From contig CAVIJT010000001.1 of NCBI GenBank assembly GCA_963643465.1, positions 248,001 to 312,000 of the forward strand: a stretch of 64,000 nucleotides of DNA. Reading direction: 5' to 3'. Below the pieces are notes generated by a model that was given only the letters and a program-made list of their open reading frames with translations, made no database searches and had not been told where the DNA came from. A program made the translations under genes and the position numbers. This DNA comes from CAG-411 sp963643465. GTDB taxonomy: Bacteria > Bacillota > Clostridia > Lachnospirales > Lachnospiraceae. This document shows, piece by piece, positions 44,918 through 54,954 of the stretch (position 1 is the first letter of the stretch; every line of letters begins with the position of its first letter).

Positions 44918-46903
44918 TTAGTGTAATTCTACCAAATGCTGTTTCAATTCTATGATTTGATCACGAAGTTTTGCTGCCGCTTCAAAGTTTAATTCTGCCG
45001 CTGCTGTATTCATCTTCTTTGTAAGCAGTTTAATTGTAGTTTCTAGTTCTTTCTTAGACATAGATTCCGGATCTTTCTCCATATCCAGACTCTCCACTTC
45101 CACCTTCTTTGAAATTCGTATCAACTCCCGAACAGCTTTCTTAATGGTAGTTGGCGTAATACCATGGGCCTCATTATATACCTGCTGAATATTTCTTCTT
45201 CGTTCAGTTTCCCCAATGGCACGTCTCATAGAATCCGTCCAATTGTCTGCATACATAATTACATGCCCATCCGCATTTCTGGCAGCTCGTCCTACAGTCT
45301 GAATCAGAGAAGTCTCTGAACGCAAGAATCCTTCCTTGTCGGCATCCAAAATGGCAACTAATGTAATCTCCGGAATGTCCAATCCTTCTCGCAACAGATT
45401 GATACCTACCAACACATCAAATACATCCATTCGCATATCCCGAATAATCTCCGACCGCTCCAATGTATCAATACCAGAATGTAAATATTTAACTCGAATG
45501 CCAATATCTCGCAAATAATCGGTTAAATCTTCTGCCATCTTCTTAGTCAATGTGGTGACTAATACTTTATTATGCTCCTTCGTCTCCCGCTTAATCTCTC
45601 CTACCAAATCATCAATCTGACCTTCTACTGGTCGTACTTCAATCTTTGGATCCAACAATCCTGTTGGTCGAATAATCTGCTCTACCTGCAACAATTCATG
45701 TTCCCGTTCATATTCCGAAGGAGTTGCTGATACAAATAGCATCTGATCAATCTTACTCTCAAATTCTTGAAAATTCAGCGGACGGTTATCCAATGCCGAA
45801 GGCAAACGAAAACCATAATCTACAAGAGTAGATTTTCTGGAACGGTCTCCTGCATACATTCCTCTTACCTGCGGAATGGTAATATGGGATTCGTCTACTA
45901 AAATCAGAAAATCTTCCGGAAAAAAGTCAATCAAAGTAAACGGTGGTTGCCCCGGCTCAAGGCCTGTTAAATGTCTGGAATAGTTTTCAATTCCCGAACA
46001 AAATCCAGTCTCACGAAGCATCTCCACATCAAATTGGGTTCTCTCCCGAATTCGTTGCGCCTCTAACAACTTTCCTTCATGTTGAAAAGTGGCAACCTGC
46101 TCTTTCATTTCCTCTTCAATGGCCCTCAATGCCGGTTCTAATCTTCCCGGTTCCACTACATAATGAGAAGCGGGATAAATATGCGCATGGGAAAGTTCAA
46201 ATTTAATATTTCCCGTAAGCACATCAATCTCTGTTAAACGGTCAATCTCATCTCCAAAAAACTCCACTCGTATAGCAGTATCGGTTTGATTCACCATAAA
46301 AATTTCGACCACATCACCTCGAACCCGAAAAGTCCCACGTTTAAATTCCATCTCACAGCGAGTGTACTGCATATCTATCAACTTTCGAATCATCTCATCT
46401 CTGTCCTTCTCCATACCAGGACGCAAAGATAAAGTCATATTCTGATAAAATTCGGGACTACCCAGTCCATAAATACAAGAAACACTGGCAATAATGATAA
46501 CATCTTTTCGTTCCATTAAAGCTGCAGTAGCAGAATGTCGCAGCTTATCAATCTCATCATTCACTGCAGAATCTTTCTCAATGTAAGTATCCGTAGATGG
46601 TACATAAGCCTCCGGCTGATAATAATCATAATAGGACACAAAATACTCTACTGCATTCTCAGGAAAAAACTCCTTAAATTCAGAATAAAGCTGCGCAGCC
46701 AGCGTCTTATTATGCGCAATAATAAGTGTAGGTTTTTGTAACTTCTCTATAATATTTGCCATAGTAAACGTCTTACCAGAACCGGTAACTCCCAGCAAGG
46801 TCTGAAATTGATTACCTTCCTTGAAGCCCTCTACCAGTGCATCAATTGCCTGTGGTTGATCTCCGGTAGGCTTATATTCTGAATGTAATACAAACTGATT
46901 CAC
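44918..46903 (-). CDS. uvrB: excinuclease ABC subunit B
   Basis: About 661 residues. Walker A GVTGSGKTFTMA, the beta-hairpin YYDYYQPEAYVP that clamps DNA, DESHI, helicase motif VI QTVGRAARN and the C-terminal UVR motif (AAELNFEAAAKLRDQI) are all present. I start at the GTG at 46903 (product begins MNQFVLHSEYKPTGDQPQ) because GGGGG lies eight bases upstream; a TTG seven codons earlier lies over that site. With UvrA it verifies lesions for excision; uvrC is not in the window. Confidence 0.96.
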   Translation of the reverse strand: MNQFVLHSEYKPTGDQPQAIDALVEGFKEGNQFQTLLGVTGSGKTFTMANIIEKLQKPTLIIAHNKTLAAQLYSEFKEFFPENAVEYFVSYYDYYQPEAYVPSTDTYIEKDSAVNDEIDKLRHSATAALMERKDVIIIASVSCIYGLGSPEFYQNMTLSLRPGMEKDRDEMIRKLIDMQYTRCEMEFKRGTFRVRGDVVEIFMVNQTDTAIRVEFFGDEIDRLTEIDVLTGNIKFELSHAHIYPASHYVVEPGRLEPALRAIEEEMKEQVATFQHEGKLLEAQRIRERTQFDVEMLRETGFCSGIENYSRHLTGLEPGQPPFTLIDFFPEDFLILVDESHITIPQVRGMYAGDRSRKSTLVDYGFRLPSALDNRPLNFQEFESKIDQMLFVSATPSEYEREHELLQVEQIIRPTGLLDPKIEVRPVEGQIDDLVGEIKRETKEHNKVLVTTLTKKMAEDLTDYLRDIGIRVKYLHSGIDTLERSEIIRDMRMDVFDVLVGINLLREGLDIPEITLVAILDADKEGFLRSETSLIQTVGRAARNADGHVIMYADNWTDSMRRAIGETERRRNIQQVYNEAHGITPTTIKKAVRELIRISKKVEVESLDMEKDPESMSKKELETTIKLLTKKMNTAAAELNFEAAAKLRDQIIELKQHLVELH

Positions 46904-46974
46904 AAAAGAATCCCCCTTTCCCAATCACGCTAACCTTTAGTATTCTCTTAATTGATAATCATTATAGCAGATAG

Positions 46975-47020
46975 CCTAAAAAAAGTACAGAACAAAATCG
47001 AATGTTTGTTCTGTACTTTT
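46975..47020 (-). terminator. terminator of the ctp gene
   Basis: Sixteen-base arms AAAAGTACAGAACAAA (46981-46996) and TTTGTTCTGTACTTTT (47005-47020) have an eight-base loop. On the minus strand a run of seven T residues follows. It begins seven bases after the stop codon. Confidence 0.9.
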
Positions 47021-47027
47021 ATATCCA

Positions 47028-48233
47028 TTATTTCTTTTTTATTTCCCGTTCCAATATTCTTACCGCTTGCTTATATTGGGTGTCCACTGTATCTTTTGCA
47101 TCCAGTGTAACTTCTACATCTGGTTCAATACCAGTCCCATGAATGTTTCTTCCATTTGGGGTGTAATAGTAAGAAGTAGTCAATTTAACTGCCGTTCCGT
47201 CATTAAGCGGTATAACAGACTGTACAATTCCCTTTCCAAAACTTGTAGTACCTACCAATATTCCCATTCCATAATCCTGTATGGCACCGGAAAATACCTC
47301 TGAAGCACTTGCTGTATTTCCATTAATAAGCACTACCATTGGCAAATCAAAGGAATGTTCAGACACCGCCTTATAGGTTTCCCCTTTTCCATATTTATCT
47401 TTTGTAGAAACAATCTCACTTCCCTTTGGAAGAATATAATCCAACATATTTACTACACTGGTAAGCATTCCTCCACCATTGTTTCGAAGATCTATAATTA
47501 ATCCTTCCATTCCCTGTTCTTCTAAATCCTTAACCGCACTGACAAACTGTTCGTCGGTAGGCTCATCAAAGGCAGATACTGCTATATATCCAATTTTATC
47601 TTCTTCCATTTCATAAGCTACCGTTGGAACTTCTACCTCTTTTCGTTCCAAGGTAAATGTTTTGTATTCTTCGGTTTTTGACAAATAGAATTCTACATCT
47701 ACCGTAGTTCCTTCTTTTCCTTTCATCATTGCCACTACATCATCTAAATCCATCCCTGTGACATCTTCACCATCCACTTTGCTTACAATATCACCAGTGT
47801 CAATGCCTGCATCAGCAGCCGCACCACCCTCAAAAGCAATTACAATAGAAATAATACCAGTGTCAACATCCTGTGTAACAGACGCGCCAATGCCACAATA
47901 CGTTCCGCTAGAATCCTCCATCAAGGAATTATATTCTTCCTCTGTATAATAGCAGGAGTATGGATCGCCTAAACTTTCCAACATCCCCTTGTAAATACCA
48001 TCGGCAAGTTGTTCTTCTCCTACATCTTCCATATAATACTCATCAATATAAGACCTTAACGCATTCATTTTACTCAACGTCTTTCCTGCATCACTACCAA
48101 GAACGCTGTTATTAGCACCAGAATATACACCTATTCCGTCCGCTAGCACATTAGCGGTAACAAGAACACACCCCTGCAAAAGCAAAACTACCATGGCTCC
48201 TGTTACAAGCCCTTTTAAAAATTTTTTATCCAT
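47028..48233 (-). CDS. C-terminal processing peptidase (S41 family)
   Basis: About 401 residues: a hydrophobic export or anchor segment (about 8-28), a PDZ domain (ISIVIAFEGGAAADAGIDTGDIVSKVDGEDVTGM) and a tail-specific protease domain with the catalytic Ser in NTASASEVFSGA and Lys in TSFGKGIVQ. Such CtpA/CtpB-type enzymes process secreted or membrane proteins outside the cell. The start ATG follows AAGGA by six bases. It is next to the M23 protein and ftsEX, so it likely acts in the same wall-remodelling setting. Confidence 0.93.
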   Translation of the reverse strand: MDKKFLKGLVTGAMVVLLLQGCVLVTANVLADGIGVYSGANNSVLGSDAGKTLSKMNALRSYIDEYYMEDVGEEQLADGIYKGMLESLGDPYSCYYTEEEYNSLMEDSSGTYCGIGASVTQDVDTGIISIVIAFEGGAAADAGIDTGDIVSKVDGEDVTGMDLDDVVAMMKGKEGTTVDVEFYLSKTEEYKTFTLERKEVEVPTVAYEMEEDKIGYIAVSAFDEPTDEQFVSAVKDLEEQGMEGLIIDLRNNGGGMLTSVVNMLDYILPKGSEIVSTKDKYGKGETYKAVSEHSFDLPMVVLINGNTASASEVFSGAIQDYGMGILVGTTSFGKGIVQSVIPLNDGTAVKLTTSYYYTPNGRNIHGTGIEPDVEVTLDAKDTVDTQYKQAVRILEREIKKK

Positions 48234-48267
48234 ATCCAATCCTTTCCAATCGCCATGATGCTGCCAA

Positions 48268-49446
48268 TTACTTTGGCAAATAATCCTCTGGATCTACATA
48301 CTCTCCATTAATAATTACAGATATATGTAAATGAGGTCCCGTGGAAACTCCTGTAGATCCCACTTCTGCAATGGTATCTCCTTGAGACACCGTATCTCCT
48401 ACTTCACAATGTAACTTTGATGCGTGCATATATGCAGTATACACTCCATTTCCATGATTAATCATTACATAATTTCCAGCAGAGGAAGAATAGGTTGCAG
48501 TAGTTACCGTACCGCTTGCCACTGCATAGATAGCAGTTCCCTCAGGTGCAGCAATATCTGTTCCTTTATGATACGTACTTGCCCCCGCTGTAGGCGCAGA
48601 ACGTTTTCCGAAATGAGACGTAATCGTTCCTCTTACTGCCAACGGCCAAATAAAACCATCTGTCTCAGATACAGCCACACCAACGCTTCCACTCCCACTT
48701 TCTTTGGCAGCTTTTAAAAGCAACTGATTGATTTCTTCTTCTTTTTTCTCAATTTCTTCTGCATAAGCCTTGGCTGCCTCTTCATTATTGGCAATCGCAG
48801 CATTGTAATCTTCCAGTTTTTTTTGTTTTGTCTCAGCCATAGTTTCTAAGCTGTCTTTTTCTAATTCTACTTCTTCTAAGAGCGTATTATACTGCTGTTT
48901 TTTTAATTCAGCCGCTTTCTTTTTTTCTTCCACATTTTTCTTTGTATCTTCGTAATTGTTTAACATCTGATTATCATATGCAGTAATTTTGTTTATATAT
49001 TCCACTCGGTTCAAAAATTCCCCGATACTCTTAGAACTTAAAACAATCTCCAAATATCCGTCCGAACCATTTTCATACATATATTTCACACGCTTTTTCA
49101 TGGTTTCATATTGGTTTTCTTCCGTCTGTACCGCCTGTTCATAGGCAGTTTCCAAATGTTCCAATTCCAAAGTAGCATTTTTTAATTCTTCTTGAACCTG
49201 CTCCAGCTTTCCATTGACCTCTTCCATCTTACTATCCAATTTTTCAATACTGGTAAGCAAATCATCTTTTTCATTTTCCAAACTAGATAACTCTGTCTCG
49301 ATTTCCTGTTTTCTTGCCTCCAATTGCTGTCGCTCTTTTTCTGCCTCATTTAAATCATCTGCAAAACTAATTCTTCCAATTCCGGCAACCGTACCAACCA
49401 AAAGAGACAAAGACAAGACACCAATTAGTATTCTTCGTAATTTCAT
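48268..49446 (-). CDS. EnvC/PcsB-like coiled-coil M23 murein hydrolase (activator)
   Basis: 392 residues: a signal segment (about 5-25), a long coiled coil (about 32-240, rich in Glu/Lys/Leu) and a C-terminal M23 domain. The zinc-site motifs HKGTDI and HLHI and the HGNGVYTAYMH segment are intact, so it could be catalytic, unlike E. coli EnvC. Directly after ftsX (12 bases), it is the expected partner that FtsEX switches on at the division site, as PcsB is in streptococci. GGGAG precedes the ATG. Confidence 0.9.
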   Translation of the reverse strand: MKLRRILIGVLSLSLLVGTVAGIGRISFADDLNEAEKERQQLEARKQEIETELSSLENEKDDLLTSIEKLDSKMEEVNGKLEQVQEELKNATLELEHLETAYEQAVQTEENQYETMKKRVKYMYENGSDGYLEIVLSSKSIGEFLNRVEYINKITAYDNQMLNNYEDTKKNVEEKKKAAELKKQQYNTLLEEVELEKDSLETMAETKQKKLEDYNAAIANNEEAAKAYAEEIEKKEEEINQLLLKAAKESGSGSVGVAVSETDGFIWPLAVRGTITSHFGKRSAPTAGASTYHKGTDIAAPEGTAIYAVASGTVTTATYSSSAGNYVMINHGNGVYTAYMHASKLHCEVGDTVSQGDTIAEVGSTGVSTGPHLHISVIINGEYVDPEDYLPK

Positions 49447-49458
49447 CCTATCATCTCC

Positions 49459-50379
49459 CTATACTCTCAAGTGCTTTTTTACCGTCAAGCAACTTCCTAG
49501 CAAACCGATTCCTATACCAATTGCCAAACAAACCGGTGCCAAAATCACAAACTCACTTCGCAAATCCAAAAACACAAGCCAATCTGACAAAATAGAAAAT
49601 TTCGTAACAATCCAATCAATCAAACGATAATAAATAATCACTAATATACACAAAGGAATCAATGCACCAAGAAGTCCAATCGCAACACCTTCCACAATAA
49701 ATGGTCCCTGCACAAAAAAGTCAGTGGCACCAATAAGACGCATAATCCCAATCTCTTCCTTCCTCGTAGATATACCTGCTGAAATAGTGGTGCTTATCAA
49801 AAACAAAGAAACCGCAATCAAAAGACCAATTACAAACATAGAAACCACACTAACCAAACGATTAAAAGTAGTCAATGCCTTTGCTGTCTGATCCGAACAG
49901 TTTACTTTTCGAATTCCATCCATCTGCTCCAGACTCTTTACCAGTTCACTTTGCTTTTCTACTTTTTTTACATAAATTTCATAAGATGCAGAATCCGCCA
50001 GCGGATTATCGTCTTCAAAGGTATTTACCAACTCCTGCTGGTCTTCAAAATTTTCTGCTTTAAAATTCTCCCATGCCTGCTCTGGAGAAATATATTCTAC
50101 CTTTTCTACATTTTGCATTTTTTTTAAATCAATTCCAATTTGCGCAATCTTACTATCTGTAATTCCTTCATCTAAGAACGCAGTAACGGAAACAGAATTT
50201 TCCATATGCTTTACCATATACTGCACATTACTGACCAAAAAGAAACATATACCAAACAAAAACAAACATGCTGTAATGGTACAAACAGAAGTAAAAAAGA
50301 ATATCTTATTTCTTTTTATATTCTTAAACCCTTGGACAATACTATATCCAAGTGTACTTAACTTTTCCATATTATACAT
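49459..50379 (-). CDS. ftsX: cell-division ABC transporter permease FtsX
   Basis: 306 residues with four membrane helices: one near 27-50, three between about 180 and 295. A large outside domain lies between helices 1 and 2 (VEKVEYISPEQAWENFKAE), matching FtsX. It transmits ATP hydrolysis by FtsE to the external hydrolase encoded next. The start has AGGAG three bases upstream, with a second in-frame ATG three codons on. Confidence 0.94.
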   Translation of the reverse strand: MYNMEKLSTLGYSIVQGFKNIKRNKIFFFTSVCTITACLFLFGICFFLVSNVQYMVKHMENSVSVTAFLDEGITDSKIAQIGIDLKKMQNVEKVEYISPEQAWENFKAENFEDQQELVNTFEDDNPLADSASYEIYVKKVEKQSELVKSLEQMDGIRKVNCSDQTAKALTTFNRLVSVVSMFVIGLLIAVSLFLISTTISAGISTRKEEIGIMRLIGATDFFVQGPFIVEGVAIGLLGALIPLCILVIIYYRLIDWIVTKFSILSDWLVFLDLRSEFVILAPVCLAIGIGIGLLGSCLTVKKHLRV

Positions 50380-50435
50380 TCACTCCTAAACCGATATTTT
50401 GCCACCAAATGTCACTCCACATCCCAATGGGTAAA

Positions 50436-51170
<735 letters not shown>

Positions 51171-51234
51171 TTTTATAACCTCCACATCTCTGTATATTCA
51201 CAGCATTTTCTCTATTGCTGCCAATACTTTTAAG

Positions 51235-51285
51235 AAAAAAACGATACAGAACCACCCTTTATAATGTAAAAAGCGATTCTGTACC
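51235..51285 (-). terminator. terminator of the CdaR-type regulator gene
   Basis: On the minus strand GGTACAGAATC pairs with GGTTCTGTATC (two G-T pairs) around a loop of about 21, followed by GTTTTTTTCTTA. It lies just after the regulator stop. Confidence 0.8.
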
Positions 51286-51289
51286 ATCA

Positions 51290-52378
51290 TTAATATTCTA
51301 AACTTTCCATATATTTCATATATTTTACAACCATCAATGCAATTTTAAAAGTAATGGCATCTTCAAATACACGAAGGTCCAAATTGGTACTCTTCTGTAA
51401 CTTATCCAGACGATATACCAATGTATTACGATGAATGTAAAGCTGTCTTGATGTCTCGGAAACATTCAGGCTATTCTCAAAGAACTTATTGATGGTTGTC
51501 AAAGTCTCCTCATCAAAATCATCTGGTGATTTCCCATCAAAAATCTCTTTAATGAACATCTTACAAAGTGGCATAGGCAACTGATAAATCAATCGACCAA
51601 TTCCTAAATTTCCATAGGCAACAATGTCTCTCTCTGCATAAAAAATCTTTCCTACATCCAAAGCCATCTTTGCCTCTTTGTATGATCTAGACACATCCTT
51701 AATCTCAGAAACAATCGTTCCGTAAGCAATCTGCACTTTCTCCATAGCCTCTGTATTGAGCATATCTAAAATCATCTTGGCAGTCTTATCCATATCCTCG
51801 TAACTTTCGTTTTCCTTCAATTCTTTTACGAGAATAATATTCTTCTCATCCACAGCAGTGATAAAATCTTGTGCTTTTCCAGTAAACAAGCCACGTACGG
51901 TCTCAAGCGCATTGCTGTCTTTCTCGGTCTTAGTCTCAATCAAGAATACAACACGTCTTACATCCGTCTCAATATGTAGCTTCTTAGCACGATTATATAT
52001 ATCTACCAATAATAAATTATCTAACAATAAGTTCTTAATAAAATTATCCTTATCGTATCTTTCCTTATACGCAACTAACAAATTCTGTATCTGGAAAGAT
52101 GCAATCTTACCGATCATATATACATCATCACTGTCACCTTTTACAAGGATTACATATTCCAACTGGTTCTCATCAAACACTTTGAAAAATTGATACCCTT
52201 GTAATACCTGACTATCAGCGGGAGAATCTACGAATGTCAAAACGGCTTCTTCATACTCTTCAGCATCATTGATGGTTGATGCTAACGGCTTTCCTTCCGT
52301 ATCCATGATGCAGATATCAATACGGGTAATTCCCTTCAAGCCTTCAATTGTACTTTGAAGTATCTGATTTGATATCAT
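51290..52378 (-). CDS. CdaR/PucR-family transcriptional regulator
   Basis: 362 residues. A sensory N-terminal half opens ISNQILQSTIEGLKGITRIDICIMDTEGKPLAS, and a central GGDEF-like fold (IAYGTIVSEIKDVSRSYKEAKMALDVG) without catalytic residues follows. The C-terminal PucR-type helix-turn-helix is ENSLNVSETSRQLYIHRNTLVYRLDKLQK. In Clostridia such proteins sit near sugar transporters. It is followed by its own terminator; the upstream gene is an MsmK-type ATPase, on the same strand but behind a terminator. Ligand unknown. Confidence 0.88.
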   Translation of the reverse strand: MISNQILQSTIEGLKGITRIDICIMDTEGKPLASTINDAEEYEEAVLTFVDSPADSQVLQGYQFFKVFDENQLEYVILVKGDSDDVYMIGKIASFQIQNLLVAYKERYDKDNFIKNLLLDNLLLVDIYNRAKKLHIETDVRRVVFLIETKTEKDSNALETVRGLFTGKAQDFITAVDEKNIILVKELKENESYEDMDKTAKMILDMLNTEAMEKVQIAYGTIVSEIKDVSRSYKEAKMALDVGKIFYAERDIVAYGNLGIGRLIYQLPMPLCKMFIKEIFDGKSPDDFDEETLTTINKFFENSLNVSETSRQLYIHRNTLVYRLDKLQKSTNLDLRVFEDAITFKIALMVVKYMKYMESLEY

Positions 52379-52587
52379 ATAATCACTCCTTCTTTCTTAT
52401 TCCTCTCTACGAGGTATCTCATTCTTTTTTATCTTATCACTATTTTAGGCAAAAGTAAATAAAAATACAAGGTTTTTTTCTTCTTTTTTCGTGAATTCAT
52501 GCAAAACATTTCAGATTTATAGTAAAGTGTAACAATTTTTAGCCAATCATCTTATATATTTTGCATCTTTTCCTATAAAATATAAGA

Positions 52588-52630
52588 CAAAAAAATGGGA
52601 AGCCATTGCCCTTGCAATGAATTCCCATTT
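52588..52630 (-). terminator. terminator of the MsmK-type ATPase gene
   Basis: AAATGGGAA and TTCCCATTT with inner CATTGC/GCAATG pairing. A run of seven T residues follows on the minus strand. Confidence 0.9.
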
Positions 52631-52652
52631 CTAATTATTTTATATTCATTTA

Positions 52653-53765
52653 TTAGTTTGTAATGATTTCTTCTGTCTGCTTATCAAATACATGAATCTT
52701 ACTTAAGTCAAATGCAAGTTTGATTGTATCTCCTGGTCTTGCTGTTGTACGAGGATTTACACGCGCACACATATCAAATCCATCAACATTAAAGTATAAG
52801 AATACTTCTGCTCCAAGCATTTCGTATACACGAATAGTAACATCAATCACACTATCTGGTGATGTGTTGATGAATACTTCCTCATCTTTCACATCTTCCG
52901 GACGAATACCAAGAACAACTGTCTTTCCTTCGTATCCATTAGAAATTAATGCTTTTGCTTTGTTTTCTGGAACTTTAATAGAATGGCTACCAAACTGTAA
53001 CAATACGTCTGTTCCGTTGTTTACAACTTTTGCATCGATAAAGTTCATCTGAGGAGAACCGATAAATCCAGCTACGAATAAATTCTTTGGCTTCTGATAT
53101 AAATCGATTGGAGAATCTACCTGCTGAACGATTCCGTCCTTCATAACTACGATTCTTGTTCCCAATGTCAAAGCCTCTGTCTGGTCATGTGTTACATAAA
53201 TAATTGTTGTTCCTAATTTCTGATGTAATTTAGAAATCTCAATACGCATCTGTACACGTAACTTTGCATCAAGGTTTGATAAAGGCTCGTCCATAAGGAA
53301 TACCTTAGGATTACGCACGATAGCACGTCCCATAGCTACACGCTGTCTCTGTCCACCAGATAAAGCCTTTGGCTTACGGTCTAATAAATGCTCAATATCA
53401 AGACTCTTAGCTGCCTCATGTACTAATTTGTCGATCTCATGCTTTGGTGTCTTTCTTAATTTTAAACCAAATGCAATGTTATCATATATTGTCATATGTG
53501 GATATAAAGCGTAGTTCTGGAATACCATGGCGATATCTCTATCCTTAGGCTCTACGTCATTTACTAACTTATCTCCAATCCACAATTCACCCGAAGAAAT
53601 ATCTTCAAGACCTGCAATCATACGAAGAGTAGTAGACTTACCACATCCAGAAGGTCCTACAAAGATGATAAATTCCTTATCTGCAATCTCCAAGTTAAAG
53701 TTCTTTACTGCTACAAAACCGTTATCATAAGTTTTGTTGATGTTTTTTAATGATAAACTTGCCAT
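52653..53765 (-). CDS. carbohydrate ABC transporter ATP-binding protein (MsmK/UgpC type)
   Basis: 370 residues: Walker A GPSGCGKST, Q-loop FQNYALYPHMT, signature LSGGQRQRVAMGRA, Walker B VFLMDEPLSNLD and a C-terminal TOBE/regulatory domain (EVFINTSPDSVIDVTIRVYEMLGAEVFLY). Stand-alone MsmK-type ATPases energise several sugar importers encoded elsewhere; no permease is adjacent. AGGAGG lies upstream of the ATG. The upstream region contains two near-identical palindromic sites (54021 and 53874) that may regulate it. Confidence 0.93.
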   Translation of the reverse strand: MASLSLKNINKTYDNGFVAVKNFNLEIADKEFIIFVGPSGCGKSTTLRMIAGLEDISSGELWIGDKLVNDVEPKDRDIAMVFQNYALYPHMTIYDNIAFGLKLRKTPKHEIDKLVHEAAKSLDIEHLLDRKPKALSGGQRQRVAMGRAIVRNPKVFLMDEPLSNLDAKLRVQMRIEISKLHQKLGTTIIYVTHDQTEALTLGTRIVVMKDGIVQQVDSPIDLYQKPKNLFVAGFIGSPQMNFIDAKVVNNGTDVLLQFGSHSIKVPENKAKALISNGYEGKTVVLGIRPEDVKDEEVFINTSPDSVIDVTIRVYEMLGAEVFLYFNVDGFDMCARVNPRTTARPGDTIKLAFDLSKIHVFDKQTEEIITN

Positions 53766-53873
53766 TTTCTCATGTCCTCCTAAAAATCCTTGTTACTAAA
53801 CGTACTTACTTATCATACACTAATTCTGTTTTTTAAACTATACTTCAATTAAACAAATAATTCCCAAAACTTT

Positions 53874-54035
53874 TGTGCATTTTGTACACCTGTCAATTCA
53901 CCAATCCTTTTTCCCCCTTTTATTCCCATATATTGGGGTTCATTTGGATAATTTGTTCATTTTCCTTCTTAATACCGCATCGTATAAAGTGCATTTTTTC
54001 ATCACCTCTTCAGGCACATATGTGCATTTTGCACA
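53874..54035. promoter_or_regulatory. two TGTGCA-type operator-like palindromes
   Basis: TGTGCATTTTGCACA (54021-54035) is a perfect palindrome around TTT. TGTGCATTTTGTACA (53874-53888) differs by one base. A half site, AGTGCATTTT, lies near 53989. They are upstream of the MsmK-type gene. The remainder of 53766-54084 is AT-rich without a plausible gene. Confidence 0.55.
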
Positions 54036-54084
54036 AATCACCATTTCAATCTACTGTCATAAAAAAGAAAGGCCCGTCTTACGA

Positions 54085-54828
54085 CTAGCCTCTCTCTTCT
54101 TTTATTTCCATCTGTTTCATATAATGTTCATAATCCATTCGAAATACTTTTCTTTGAATATTTCCGATAAAACTTTGCTTTAATTCTGCACACCGATTAT
54201 ACAGCATCCCATGATTCTGTTGCTCTATTGCAGTAATAAAACGTTCCAACAGTCCACAAACTAATATATCTGCGCCAATACAAACGCGTCCATTTAACTT
54301 ATCTACATTATTCAAAATCCAATTTTCCTGCAATTGCGGTGCAATGGCAGTCAATATTACATCCGGACAGGTAGCATTAATATCATTCAACAAACAATCA
54401 TCATTCATTTTTTGGTCTCCCACAAAACTTCCCACTATTTGTAAATTTTCGTATTCTGACTTGCAGTATTCCACAAACATTTGTAACTTTTCATATTGAT
54501 CTCCTACAAGATATAACGTATGCTGACTCTCTTTTAAATACGTTAATATTACATCTAAATACTCCGCATCCATCATAAGTTTCTGTTCTTTGTATTGTTT
54601 TACAGGATGCATCATCAATACATCTTCTTCCCCCGGCAGTAACAATTGAAAATGAGATACTTTGTCACGGTATTCCTTAGAATCCATTGCTTCCGTTAAA
54701 ATTTGAACAGACAGAAATAACATAGACTGTAAATGTCCACTTTGACAAAAAGTTTCCAACGCCTGCCGAAATTCTTTCGCTTTAAGAAGTCGCACGTCAT
54801 AATTCAGAACACTAACCCTTTCTTCCAT
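54085..54828 (-). CDS. degenerate WecG/TagA-like protein
   Basis: About 247 residues. The parts that survive from GT26 glycosyltransferases are YLVGDQYEKLQMF, the region NLQIVGSFVGDQKMNDDCLLNDINATCPDVILTAIAPQLQENWI and the C-terminal hairpin. In active members the N-terminal half carries a DG.G motif; here the corresponding place is LPGEED, and the GAPKQE-type motif reads APQLQE. It therefore looks catalytically altered. The start MEERVSVLNYDV follows GGGGGTG; earlier ATGs in frame are possible. It is 126 bases downstream of the LytR_C gene on the same strand. Confidence 0.6.
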   Translation of the reverse strand: MEERVSVLNYDVRLLKAKEFRQALETFCQSGHLQSMLFLSVQILTEAMDSKEYRDKVSHFQLLLPGEEDVLMMHPVKQYKEQKLMMDAEYLDVILTYLKESQHTLYLVGDQYEKLQMFVEYCKSEYENLQIVGSFVGDQKMNDDCLLNDINATCPDVILTAIAPQLQENWILNNVDKLNGRVCIGADILVCGLLERFITAIEQQNHGMLYNRCAELKQSFIGNIQRKVFRMDYEHYMKQMEIKEERG

Positions 54829-54954
54829 GCGCATCACCCCCATCGCATTTCTTGATTCTGTCTCTTTCCGACGACTATCCCTATTGTAGCATAAGAATCT
54901 TGATATACCATTACATTTCCTTTAAAACTCTGTGAAAACTTCTAAAACCTTTTA

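Noticed and set aside
53873..54183. Two plus-strand frames in the MsmK upstream region
   Set aside because: No ribosome site and their residues are those of AT-rich intergenic DNA; the second runs into the antisense of the WecG-like gene.
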